A DNA stretch of 64,000 nt from Halomonas sp. SpR1 (lineage in GTDB: Bacteria > Pseudomonadota > Gammaproteobacteria > Pseudomonadales > Halomonadaceae): assembly GCF_031010175.1 (NCBI RefSeq), contig NZ_JAUAMB010000005.1:124001-188000 (forward strand), written 5' to 3'. Every line of letters starts with the position of its first letter. The stretch's first letter is position 1. Under the pieces are notes generated by a model, which was given only the letters and a program-made list of their open reading frames with translations, was not told where the DNA came from and made no database searches. Shown in pieces: positions 17,825 through 26,055 of the stretch. The position numbers and the translations under genes were made by a program.

Positions 17825-19039
17825 ATGACTCTTTCTCGCTATGACGTTACGCATCAATATGGCCGCATTCGTTTAGGTGCCGTGGGTGCATTATTGATTC
17901 TTGTTGCCACGTTGGCGCTGGCGTGGTGGATTATTACCCAACCGCCGCGCATTGAGCGTACCCCACCACCAGAGCCTCTGCCTAGTGTGGTCGATGTTGT
18001 CACGGTGAGCGCTAGTGCACAGGCGCCGAACCTATACGGTTTTGGCCGCGTTGAGGCAGAACAGGAAACCATGCTGGCCAGCCGAGTAGCGGGACAATTG
18101 GAGCGTTTTGCCGATGGCGTTGTGCCCGGCCAGGTAGTCGAGCAGCAAGCCCCTGTGGCCTATATTGACCAAGCCGATTTACAGCTAGCCCTGGAAGATG
18201 CCGAAGCGCAGCTAGCCAATGCCCAGGCGCAGCTCGCACTTGAGCAGGCAGAGCAGCAGCGGGCCCGTAGCGAGTACGAATCCTTTGGTCGCCAGCTCTC
18301 TGCCGAACGGCGGGCGCTGGTACTGCGCGAACCGCAGTTGCGCCAAGCTCAGTCTCAGGTCACCCAAGCGCGGGTGGCTCGCGACCAGGCCGCGCTCAAT
18401 GTGCAGCGCGCCACCCTCACCGCGCCCTGGCGAGCCATGGTGCAAGAACGCTTGGTAGGCGCCGGCAGCCTGCTCAGCCAAGGTACCGAAGTCGTACACC
18501 TGGTGGGTGTCGAGCAATTTTGGGTGCGCGCTTCGCTGCCTGCAGAGTGGACTGAGTGGTTGGAAGCGGGCACTACAGTCACCTTAACCAGCCGCGGCTG
18601 GCCCGATGGCGCCACGCGCCAAGGAACGCTGGTCTCAATGCTGCCTAGCCTGGAAGAGAATGGCCTACAGGCGCAACTGTTGATCGCCGTTAACGACCCG
18701 CTCGCCCTGGAGAGTAGCGGCCCAGCCCTGCGCCTGGGCGATGTTCTGCGCGCCTCTTTCCAGCCGGCTGTTCAGGAGCAGCTTATTTCACTGCCTTCTG
18801 CGGCTCTGCGCCCAGGCGACGTGGCGTGGCGGGTAGATGAGGAAAATCGCCTACGCCGAACACCGGTCACCCTGGCTTTCCGCGGTGAAGATGACGCTTT
18901 GATTCGTAGCGGTTTGGAAGACGGCCAGCAGGTCGTCACCGCTGGCTTGGCCCAGCCCAGGGAAGGCCAGCTAGTGCGCATCCGCCGCCCCAACGACACC
19001 CCGGCTCAAGCGGGAGATGAACCGGGAGACGAATCATGA
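17825..19039 (+). CDS. RND efflux periplasmic adaptor (membrane fusion protein)
   Basis: 404 residues. A single N-terminal membrane anchor (about 17-38) is followed by a biotinyl-lipoyl-like half, a long coiled hairpin (about 125-190, rich in Gln/Ala/Glu: LEDAEAQLANAQAQLALEQA), the second lipoyl half and a beta-barrel region. It links an inner-membrane RND pump to an outer-membrane channel. No outer-membrane factor is encoded here, so a shared TolC-type protein must be used. The stop overlaps the pump start by four bases. No strong ribosome-binding site is seen. Confidence 0.87.
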   Translation: MTLSRYDVTHQYGRIRLGAVGALLILVATLALAWWIITQPPRIERTPPPEPLPSVVDVVTVSASAQAPNLYGFGRVEAEQETMLASRVAGQLERFADGVVPGQVVEQQAPVAYIDQADLQLALEDAEAQLANAQAQLALEQAEQQRARSEYESFGRQLSAERRALVLREPQLRQAQSQVTQARVARDQAALNVQRATLTAPWRAMVQERLVGAGSLLSQGTEVVHLVGVEQFWVRASLPAEWTEWLEAGTTVTLTSRGWPDGATRQGTLVSMLPSLEENGLQAQLLIAVNDPLALESSGPALRLGDVLRASFQPAVQEQLISLPSAALRPGDVAWRVDEENRLRRTPVTLAFRGEDDALIRSGLEDGQQVVTAGLAQPREGQLVRIRRPNDTPAQAGDEPGDES

Positions 19040-22000
19040 AGGTGCCACGCGGCCCGTTAGCTTGGATGGTCGATCACGGGGTAGCCCCCAACTTACTGAT
19101 GGTGCTGTTTATCGTCGGCGGCCTAATGGCCTCGCTGGCGATTAAAAAAGAGGTGTTCCCCGAATTCGACACCGAAATCGTTCAAGTCACTATCAGCTAC
19201 CCCGGCGCCACGCCGGAAGATGTGGAGCAGAGCCTGCTGCTACCGATGGAAGCCGCCATTGCCGATGTAGAAGGCATTGACGAGCTGACCGCTATAGCCA
19301 GCGAAGGCAGTGCCAGCGTCAACGCCACGCTAATTGATGGTGTGGATGTGATGCGCGCCTATCAGGATATCCAACAAGCGGTAAATGCCATCACCACCCT
19401 GCCCAGCGCTGCCGACCCGCCGCGCTTTACCTTGGCGGGGCGCTCCCGCAGCGTGTTGAGCCTGCAGGTATACGGCCCGGTCGGCCTGGAGGCACTCCAC
19501 AACGCGGCCGAAGATGTACGCGGCGAACTCCAAGCCACTTCGGGCATTTCCCGTGCAGAGCTATCCGGCAACCGTGAGCGGGAGATACAAGTCCACCTGG
19601 ACGAAGAGGCCATTGAGCGCTATGGCCTCGACCACCAGGAACTGGCTAGTCGCATTGCCGAAGAGGCGTTAGATCTTGCCAGCGGCCAGCTCACGACGGC
19701 CGAAGGGGAGTGGCTGATCCGCTACCAAGGGCGCCGCAACAGTGCCGAAGCCTTTGCCGAACTGCCGATTCTGACCAGCACCCAAGGAACGCCCATCACG
19801 CTTGGGGATATCGCCGTGGTCAGCGATGGCTTTGCCGAAACCGACCGCGAGGAGTTTTATAACGGCCAGCCCGGCCTCTCTGTGGACGTTTACCAGATTG
19901 GCGACCAAACCCCGACCAGTATCTCGGAAGCGGTCAACGGTGAGCTTGAGCGCCTGCGCGCGAACCTGCCCGAAGGCGTTAGTCTGGATATTTCCCGCGA
20001 TAGCTCAGAAGTTTACGAAGACCGCCTCAGCCTGCTGTTAAAAAATGCTTGGATGGGGCTAGCGCTGGTATTGGTACTGATGGCGCTATTTTTGGAAGCG
20101 CGGTTGGCATTCTGGGTCACCCTGGGCATTCCAACGGCGTTTCTCGGTGCAATGCTGTTTCTGCCCTGGATCGGCGTCTCGCTCAATATGATGTCGATGT
20201 TCGCGTTTATTATCGCCCTGGGGATTGTCGTCGATGACGCCATTATCGTTGGCGAGAATATCTACAGCTACCGTGAAGAGGGCTATTCGCTGCGCGATGC
20301 GGCGGTCAAAGGCGCCAGCGAAATCGCCACCCCGCTCACCTTCGCGATTCTCTCCAATATCGTCGCCTTCCTGCCGCTACTGTTTTTACCCGGCTTTTTA
20401 GGGCTGATTTTTGCCACCGTGCCGGTGGTCGTTGTCACCGTCTTTTTAATCTCCTGGCTGGAAGCCCTGGTCATTCTGCCTGCTCACCTGGCACATAGCC
20501 GCAAACCCCGCCAAACCCCTGCGTGGCAGCGCCCCCTTGAAGCGCTGCGCCAGTGGCTTCAGGGCGGCTTGCACCACTTCACCTACCACCAGTTCGAGCC
20601 GTTCCTGCAGCGTGCCCTTAATCAACGCCTGCTGAGTGTTTCGCTGGGCATCGCGATTCTGCTCATCGCGCTCTCCTGGGCGATGAGCGGGCGGCTGGGC
20701 TTTTCGCTGATGCCACGGGTTGAATCGGATCAGGTACAGGCCACGGTCACCCTACCCATTGGCAGCAATATCAGTGTTAGCCGTGAGCTAAGCCAACAGC
20801 TGCTCGACGCCGCCGAGGCTCTTAGCGAGCGCGAAGAGACGCTCAGTTTTAGCAGTTCACGCAGCCGGCTTGACGGCGAAAGCCTGGAAGTACGCTTGGA
20901 TATTGCCAGCGAGAGTCTGGAAGCTTGGCCACCCTCGCGGATTGCCCGCGAGTGGCGCGATCTCACCGGCGATCTGCTTGGCGCCCAGTCGGTTCGTTTT
21001 GAAGCCGACGTCGGCGGCCCTGGTAGTGGCGCGGCGCTCAGTCTGCGACTTTCGCATCCAGATACACAGGTGCTGGAAGCCGCTGCCGAACGGCTAGCAG
21101 AAACGCTGGGCGGCTACGGACTTACGGATATCGACAGCGGGCTGGGCGACGGCAAACCGCAGTTAGAGATGCGCCTTTCTGCCGAGGGCCGCGCCCTGGG
21201 ACTCACAGGTAATAACCTGGCCCAGGCCCTGCGCGGCCCGCTCCAGGGTGCCACCGCGCTTGAACAATACGTAGGGCGCAGCGAAATCAGCGTTGAGGTG
21301 CGTTTGCCCAACGATAACCGCGACAGCCTGAACGAGCTTTACCGCATGCCGGTGCGCACCCCCGATGGGCTAAGCGTGCCGCTATCGCGGGTCGCTGACA
21401 TTACCATCAGCCAAGCCTCCAGCAGCCTTGAACGCATTAACGGTCGGCGAATCATTACCGTCACCGCCGACTCGGAAAGTGATCTGGCCATCAATCAAGT
21501 GCTTGCCACGCTACAGGAACAGGAGTTCCCCAACCTGGAAGCAACCTGGCCGGGGCTGGAAGTCAGCATGGGCGGTCGTCAGCAGGACACCGCCGACAAC
21601 CTGGCCACGCTAAAAACCTCTATGTGGTTAATGATTGCGGCGCTCTACGCCCTGCTCGCTATTCCCTTCAGAAGCTACCTGCAGCCGCTGCTGGTGCTGG
21701 CCGCGATCCCCTTTGGCATTGTCGGCGCCGTCGCTGGGCATATGATCATGGGCTTCGGGCTTTCGATTATCAGCCTGCTGGGGATGCTCGCGCTCTCCGG
21801 TGTGGTGATTAACGATGCACTAGTGCTGATCGACTACGCCAACCGCAAACGCCGCGAAGGCATGGCCGCCCGGGAAGCCATCGTAGCGGCGGCCACCCGC
21901 CGGTTACGACCGATTATGATGACTACGCTGACGACCTTTCTCGGCCTGGCGCCAATGATTTTGGAAACCTCGCGGCAGGCGCGCTTTATGATTCCCATGG

Positions 22001-22146
22001 CAATTTCACTAGGTTTTGGCATGCTGTTCGCCACGGTTATCCTGCTGGTTCTGGTGCCCTGCCTCTATCTGGGCATGGAGAATGTTCGCGAACGTCTCAG
22101 TGCGCCGCGCCAGCCCACACTGGATAAAAAAGAGGGAGTCTACTGA
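19036..22146 (+). CDS. RND efflux pump inner-membrane permease
   Basis: 1036 residues, full length for HAE-type RND pumps. It begins with an N-terminal helix, a first porter domain (SYPGATPEDVEQSLLLPME), and the TM4 proton-relay segment GIVVDDAIIVGENIYSY; the second half repeats this with GVVINDALVLIDYANRKRREG. It exports amphiphilic compounds by proton antiport; the substrate range cannot be read from sequence. It is coupled to the adaptor (ATGA overlap) and to the sensor kinase (one-base overlap), so pump and regulators are made together. Confidence 0.9.
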   Translation: MKVPRGPLAWMVDHGVAPNLLMVLFIVGGLMASLAIKKEVFPEFDTEIVQVTISYPGATPEDVEQSLLLPMEAAIADVEGIDELTAIASEGSASVNATLIDGVDVMRAYQDIQQAVNAITTLPSAADPPRFTLAGRSRSVLSLQVYGPVGLEALHNAAEDVRGELQATSGISRAELSGNREREIQVHLDEEAIERYGLDHQELASRIAEEALDLASGQLTTAEGEWLIRYQGRRNSAEAFAELPILTSTQGTPITLGDIAVVSDGFAETDREEFYNGQPGLSVDVYQIGDQTPTSISEAVNGELERLRANLPEGVSLDISRDSSEVYEDRLSLLLKNAWMGLALVLVLMALFLEARLAFWVTLGIPTAFLGAMLFLPWIGVSLNMMSMFAFIIALGIVVDDAIIVGENIYSYREEGYSLRDAAVKGASEIATPLTFAILSNIVAFLPLLFLPGFLGLIFATVPVVVVTVFLISWLEALVILPAHLAHSRKPRQTPAWQRPLEALRQWLQGGLHHFTYHQFEPFLQRALNQRLLSVSLGIAILLIALSWAMSGRLGFSLMPRVESDQVQATVTLPIGSNISVSRELSQQLLDAAEALSEREETLSFSSSRSRLDGESLEVRLDIASESLEAWPPSRIAREWRDLTGDLLGAQSVRFEADVGGPGSGAALSLRLSHPDTQVLEAAAERLAETLGGYGLTDIDSGLGDGKPQLEMRLSAEGRALGLTGNNLAQALRGPLQGATALEQYVGRSEISVEVRLPNDNRDSLNELYRMPVRTPDGLSVPLSRVADITISQASSSLERINGRRIITVTADSESDLAINQVLATLQEQEFPNLEATWPGLEVSMGGRQQDTADNLATLKTSMWLMIAALYALLAIPFRSYLQPLLVLAAIPFGIVGAVAGHMIMGFGLSIISLLGMLALSGVVINDALVLIDYANRKRREGMAAREAIVAAATRRLRPIMMTTLTTFLGLAPMILETSRQARFMIPMAISLGFGMLFATVILLVLVPCLYLGMENVRERLSAPRQPTLDKKEGVY

Positions 22147-23552
22147 TGGCCTTGCTTACAGCCATACGTCAATGGCGCCCCTCTCGGCTGGGGCTCAAGC
22201 TATTTGTGATTATTCTCAGCGTCAATGTGGCGATTTCAGCCAGTATGTTTCTGGCCGTCTCTTACAGTATTGACCGCGGCTTTCTCGACTACCTCAACCA
22301 GGCCCAGGAGCGCCGCGCTACACTGCTGGCCGATGGCCTTGTCACCCGCTGGGAAACCCAACAGAGCTGGGAGTGGCTGGAGCAGTCGCCGGAACGCTGG
22401 CCATTCATCGTTCGTTTTGAGCTAGGCCAGGAGCACCGCGACCGACCTTCCCCACTTGGCGAGGCGCGTGATTTCACCCTGCGCGCAGCGGATGGCCGTT
22501 TTGTAGTACCGCCCAGAAGTGGGCGGGAAGGCTCGGGCAGTTGGCATTGGCTGACACTGCATAGTGGTGATACCCATATCGGCTCGTTGGGTTTCCGACC
22601 TCCCCGAGAAATGATGGAGCGCATGGAGAGTCGCTTCCTGGAGCGCCAACAGCGCAATCTGGTGCTTATCGTGGTCTCACTCTGCGTTGCCTCACTGCTG
22701 TTGGCAGGCGGTCTCTCCTGGTGGCTGGGGCGGCGTACCCGAGCATTGGCGGGCGCTACGCTGCGCCTTACCGAGGGCGACTATCGCACCCGACTGCCGG
22801 AACGTGGCCGCGATGAGCTATCGCGCTTGGCGCGGGATTTTAATGTGCTTGCCGCCACCCTGGAAGCCAGCCGCGATGCCCGCGCCCGCTGGGTATCTGA
22901 CACCGCTCACGAGCTACGCACGCCCCTGGCAGTGCTGCGCGGCGAGATCGAAGCCATGCAGGATGGCATTCGTCCGCTGAACCAGGAGAACCTAAGCTCC
23001 CTCGCCCAAGAAGTGGGCCAGCTAGAGCGCTTAGTGGCGGATTTGCGCCTACTATCGCAAAGCGACGCGGGCGCGCTGGATATCCAACTGGCGCCGATGG
23101 ATCTTAGCGACTGCCTTGCTAGCCGCCTGGCCGACGCCGACCGCTGGTTAGTCGAAAGCGGGTTAACGCTGACCGAACAGATCGAACCTGGCATTATGAT
23201 TCGTGGTGATGCCCAGCGCCTGCGCCAGCTGTGGAACAACCTGCTGGATAACAGCTGCGCCTATACCCAGCCGCCGGGGGAGCTGCGCATCACGCTTACC
23301 GCACAGCAGGGAATGGCCGTCGTCATCTGGGAAGACAGTACGCCGGGCGTGCCGGAGGGTGAATTAGCCTGCTTGACCGAGCGGCTCTATCGCGTCGAAG
23401 GCTCCCGTAGCCGTGCAAGTGGCGGCAGCGGTTTGGGACTCTCTATCGCCAGCGCCCTGGTTAATGCACACGGTGCAACGCTGACGCCCTCTGGCTCAAC
23501 GCTAGGTGGGCTACGTTGGACGCTGCGTTTTCCGCTATTAAAAACAGATTAA
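22146..23552 (+). CDS. Sensor histidine kinase, BaeS-like
   Basis: 468 residues: membrane helix about 20-40, periplasmic domain about 41-170, second helix about 172-195, HAMP (LRLTEGDYRTRLPERG), dimerisation domain with H255 in DTAHELRTPLAVLRGEIE, and an ATPase domain with NNLLDNSCAYT and GGSGLGLSIASALV. BaeS-type kinases sense envelope stress and control efflux genes. The start shares one base with the RND permease stop, showing that the kinase is part of the efflux operon. The response regulator follows 71 bases later. Confidence 0.87.
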   Translation: MALLTAIRQWRPSRLGLKLFVIILSVNVAISASMFLAVSYSIDRGFLDYLNQAQERRATLLADGLVTRWETQQSWEWLEQSPERWPFIVRFELGQEHRDRPSPLGEARDFTLRAADGRFVVPPRSGREGSGSWHWLTLHSGDTHIGSLGFRPPREMMERMESRFLERQQRNLVLIVVSLCVASLLLAGGLSWWLGRRTRALAGATLRLTEGDYRTRLPERGRDELSRLARDFNVLAATLEASRDARARWVSDTAHELRTPLAVLRGEIEAMQDGIRPLNQENLSSLAQEVGQLERLVADLRLLSQSDAGALDIQLAPMDLSDCLASRLADADRWLVESGLTLTEQIEPGIMIRGDAQRLRQLWNNLLDNSCAYTQPPGELRITLTAQQGMAVVIWEDSTPGVPEGELACLTERLYRVEGSRSRASGGSGLGLSIASALVNAHGATLTPSGSTLGGLRWTLRFPLLKTD

Positions 23553-23623
23553 TGTTCCAAGAGTGCATATTAAAGAGCCGTTAAACCCTGCTTTTACGTT
23601 CACTGTTAAGCGAGTCTACCGTT

Positions 23624-24319
23624 ATGTCCCATGCTGCCTCTGTACTGATTGTTGAGGATGAACCGAAGATTGCCCGCCTGATGGCGGACTACTTAACCAC
23701 CCACGGCTTTGAAGTAACGACTCTGGGACACGGCGATGAGGTAATGCCCTGGCTGGCGCAGCACTCCCCGGCGTTGGTGCTACTCGATATCATGCTTCCG
23801 GGTAAAGATGGCCTCACCCTAAGCCGGGAAATACGCCAGCAGTGGCCAACCATTGCGATCATTATGGTCACCGCCAAGGTAGAAGAGGTTGACCGCTTGC
23901 TGGGGCTGGAGCTGGGTGCCGATGACTACATCTGCAAACCGTTCAGCCCCCGGGAAGTGGTCGCCAGAGTTAAGGCGGTACTTCGCCGCAGCCAAGCGGC
24001 GGTCGACGCCCCAGCCGAGGTGCAAAACGCACCGGTGGTACTAAACGAAGATGGCTGGCAGGCGCTCGCCCACGGGCAAGATTTAGGTCTGACGGCGGTT
24101 GAGTTCCAACTGCTGCGGGTGATGATGCAGGCGCCGGGCCGCATCTTCAGCCGTGAACAACTGATGGATCACATGTACCGCGACAACCGTATCGTCTCGG
24201 AGCGCACCGTGGACAGCCACATTAAAAAGCTGCGCAAAAAAATCCACGAAGCGCTCCCTGAACTGGAGATCATTCGCTCGGTATACGGTGTAGGCTATAA
24301 GTACCAGCCGGAGGGTTAG
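23624..24319 (+). CDS. OmpR-family response regulator, BaeR-like
   Basis: 231 residues. Receiver domain 1-120 with acidic pair near 11-12 (VEDEPKIARL), phospho-acceptor D55 (LLDIMLPGKDG) and K near 104 (DYICKPFSPREV); winged-helix DNA-binding domain about 135-228 (VEFQLLRVMMQAPGRIFSRE ... SERTVDSHIKKLRKKI). It is the partner of the kinase upstream. Likely targets are its own efflux operon and the Spy-like gene, both preceded by 11-bp phased TTGCA repeats. Its stop overlaps the convergent esterase stop by four bases. Confidence 0.9.
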   Translation: MSHAASVLIVEDEPKIARLMADYLTTHGFEVTTLGHGDEVMPWLAQHSPALVLLDIMLPGKDGLTLSREIRQQWPTIAIIMVTAKVEEVDRLLGLELGADDYICKPFSPREVVARVKAVLRRSQAAVDAPAEVQNAPVVLNEDGWQALAHGQDLGLTAVEFQLLRVMMQAPGRIFSREQLMDHMYRDNRIVSERTVDSHIKKLRKKIHEALPELEIIRSVYGVGYKYQPEG

Positions 24320-25266
24320 GGATTAACCTGCCGATTAAGAAACGCGATGCCCGCATCAATTGCGCCACCGCGCAGCAAAAAGCTTGTAATGTGGCCGCGC
24401 CATCGCTGCAGATACAGCTCGCTTTTGATGTTGTTGTCCTGAAGGGCTTGGTAGAAGTCAGTGGCATGATCTACAGGCACCAGTTGATCCCACTTGCCGT
24501 GGAATAGAAAAAACGGCGGCGCCTGCGCGGTAATTTGCCGTGCCGGTGAGGCTAGGCGATACGCTTCGTTCTCTTCAGCGCGGGTGCCACCGATAAAATT
24601 GACGACTAAAGGACCGTCATCAAACTTCAACAAATCACTGGGGAGCCCTCCAGCTAAAACCGCGGCTAAACGGCTCTGCTCACCGCCGTGGGGCTCAGCC
24701 AGCGGCCCTTCTACTCCCGCCACCGCCAACAAACTGACTAAATGCGCACCAGAAGAAAACCCCACACCTACAATGCGGTTTGTATCCACTTGCCAATCGT
24801 CGGCATGGGCGTGAATCCAGGCCATCGCCTGCTGCAAATCGTGCAGCTGGCTAGGAAAGCGATACGCCGGTGCAAAACGGTACTCAATATTCACCGCCAC
24901 ATAGCCCTGCCCGGCTAACTGCTCAGCAATGCCCTGCATATCTTCCGGTGTGCGGTTGCGCCAGCCGCCACCATGCACCACCAGGGCAGCAGGACGCAAT
25001 GCATCGCCCGGGTCATCGGGTAGGTAAACATCAGCCATTAATGCCTGGGGCCACTCTTCGGGGGTATAGGTTCTAGGGGGCAAACGTGTAAAGGGCTGGG
25101 GGTCACGCAACGCACTGCTTTCAACAGCGGGCTCAGCTTGGCTAAAGTGTTGGGAAGCGCTACAGCCACTCAATAATAAGGCAACCGCCCCTAAGCCAGT
25201 AACACGGCGTAGGGTAGGCAGTACTCCATGCTGTTGCCACTCGCGAATTAGCTTGGTACGCGACAT
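24316..25266 (-). CDS. Alpha/beta hydrolase lipoprotein (carboxylesterase/BD-FAE-like)
   Basis: 316 residues. A lipoprotein signal with lipobox LLLSGC ends around residue 35, so the enzyme is membrane-anchored in the envelope. The hydrolase fold shows the oxyanion HGGGW near 94, nucleophile motif GFSSGAH near 169, acidic region KWDQLVPVDHA near 277 and catalytic His near 304 (RGHITSF). It is related to esterases of the BD-FAE/HSL type; the substrate is unknown. CAGGAG precedes the start. The 160-base gap to the Spy-like gene carries the phased repeats. Confidence 0.82.
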   Translation of the reverse strand: MSRTKLIREWQQHGVLPTLRRVTGLGAVALLLSGCSASQHFSQAEPAVESSALRDPQPFTRLPPRTYTPEEWPQALMADVYLPDDPGDALRPAALVVHGGGWRNRTPEDMQGIAEQLAGQGYVAVNIEYRFAPAYRFPSQLHDLQQAMAWIHAHADDWQVDTNRIVGVGFSSGAHLVSLLAVAGVEGPLAEPHGGEQSRLAAVLAGGLPSDLLKFDDGPLVVNFIGGTRAEENEAYRLASPARQITAQAPPFFLFHGKWDQLVPVDHATDFYQALQDNNIKSELYLQRWRGHITSFLLRGGAIDAGIAFLNRQVNP

Positions 25267-25355
25267 TATGCGTCTCCTGGATAAATAGGTGACCCCTCAC
25301 CTACCACTAACAACTACTAACTACGACCTGCAGCAAGCCAATAAGATCATGATTG

Positions 25356-25383
25356 TTGCACACTATCTGCAAACGGTTTGCAC
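25356..25383 (+). promoter_or_regulatory. Three 11-bp phased TTGCA-like repeats upstream of the Spy-like gene
   Basis: TTGCAC (25356), CTGCAA (25367) and TTGCAC (25378) start 11 bases apart, matching the element before the RND operon. A possible -10 (GATACT, 25394) follows closely with no good -35, which fits an activator-dependent promoter. Confidence 0.45.
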
Positions 25384-25428
25384 GCCACCTGGTGATACTG
25401 GCATCGTCAACTCACCAGGAGAGAATTT

Positions 25429-25851
25429 ATGAAAACTTCAAACGCCAGGAAAATTTCATTTCGTCAACTGTTTGCCCCAGCCCTGCTGGCGATGGCCATT
25501 ATGCCATTAGCGTTTGCCGCACAGGCGCATAGCCACGGCGATCATGAAGGCCAAGGCCCTGATCATGAACGTATGGAAGAGCGCATGGAGGAGCGTCGCC
25601 AAGAGGTTTACGAGCGCGCTGATATCTCAGTAGAAAAGCAAGCTGAGCTCAATGAAGCACACGCCGAACATCGCGAAGCCATGCAGGCACTGCGTGAAGA
25701 GCATCACGCACGGGTAGCTGAAATACTCACAGAAGAAGAACAGGAAGCCCTGCGCAACGCCATGCAAGAAGCCCATGAGGAGTATCGTGCCAAGCATGGC
25801 AAAGGTGGCCCTCACGGTAATCATAAAGATGAGAATGCCGATAGCGAATAA
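25429..25851 (+). CDS. Spy/CpxP-like periplasmic stress protein
   Basis: 140 residues. A signal peptide (about 1-33, ending AAQA) is followed by a His/Asp/Glu-rich segment and a long charged helical region with an LTEEEQ element (LTxxQ-like, near 101). Spy is an ATP-independent periplasmic chaperone; CpxP shares the fold and moderates Cpx signalling. In E. coli spy is activated by BaeR and CpxR, and here a BaeSR-like system lies 1.1 kb upstream. The His-rich N-terminus (HSHGDHEGQGPDHE) could bind metal. CAGGAGAG precedes the ATG. Confidence 0.78.
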   Translation: MKTSNARKISFRQLFAPALLAMAIMPLAFAAQAHSHGDHEGQGPDHERMEERMEERRQEVYERADISVEKQAELNEAHAEHREAMQALREEHHARVAEILTEEEQEALRNAMQEAHEEYRAKHGKGGPHGNHKDENADSE

Positions 25852-25881
25852 ACGCTGACAAATCGCCAAATTTAGAGCCGA

Positions 25882-25905
25882 CGCCCGGTATCTCCGGGCG
25901 TTTTT
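25882..25905 (+). terminator. Intrinsic terminator after the Spy-like gene
   Basis: Stem CGCCCGG / CCGGGCG with a five-base loop, followed by TTTTT. Confidence 0.85.
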
Positions 25906-26004
25906 ACGTCTGCACGTTCGTCAGCGCATTACTAACTTCACGCTAATTCAACTCAAATAGGGGAGGTTAACTTGAAGGGGGGGCATCTAATCGCGTATTT
26001 TATT

Positions 26005-26014
26005 TGAACGTTCA
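26005..26014. promoter_or_regulatory. Palindrome TGAACGTTCA upstream of BCCT gene
   Basis: A perfect 10-bp palindrome inside a longer AT-rich imperfect repeat (TTTGAA-N6-TTCAAA), 42 bases before the BCCT start. The TTGAACGTTCA form resembles TetR-family operators such as BetI sites of choline genes. No BetI gene is in the window, so the binder is unproven. Confidence 0.45.
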
Positions 26015-26055
26015 TTCAAAATAAAATCATCTTTCAACAACAGGAGTCCGCCTGC

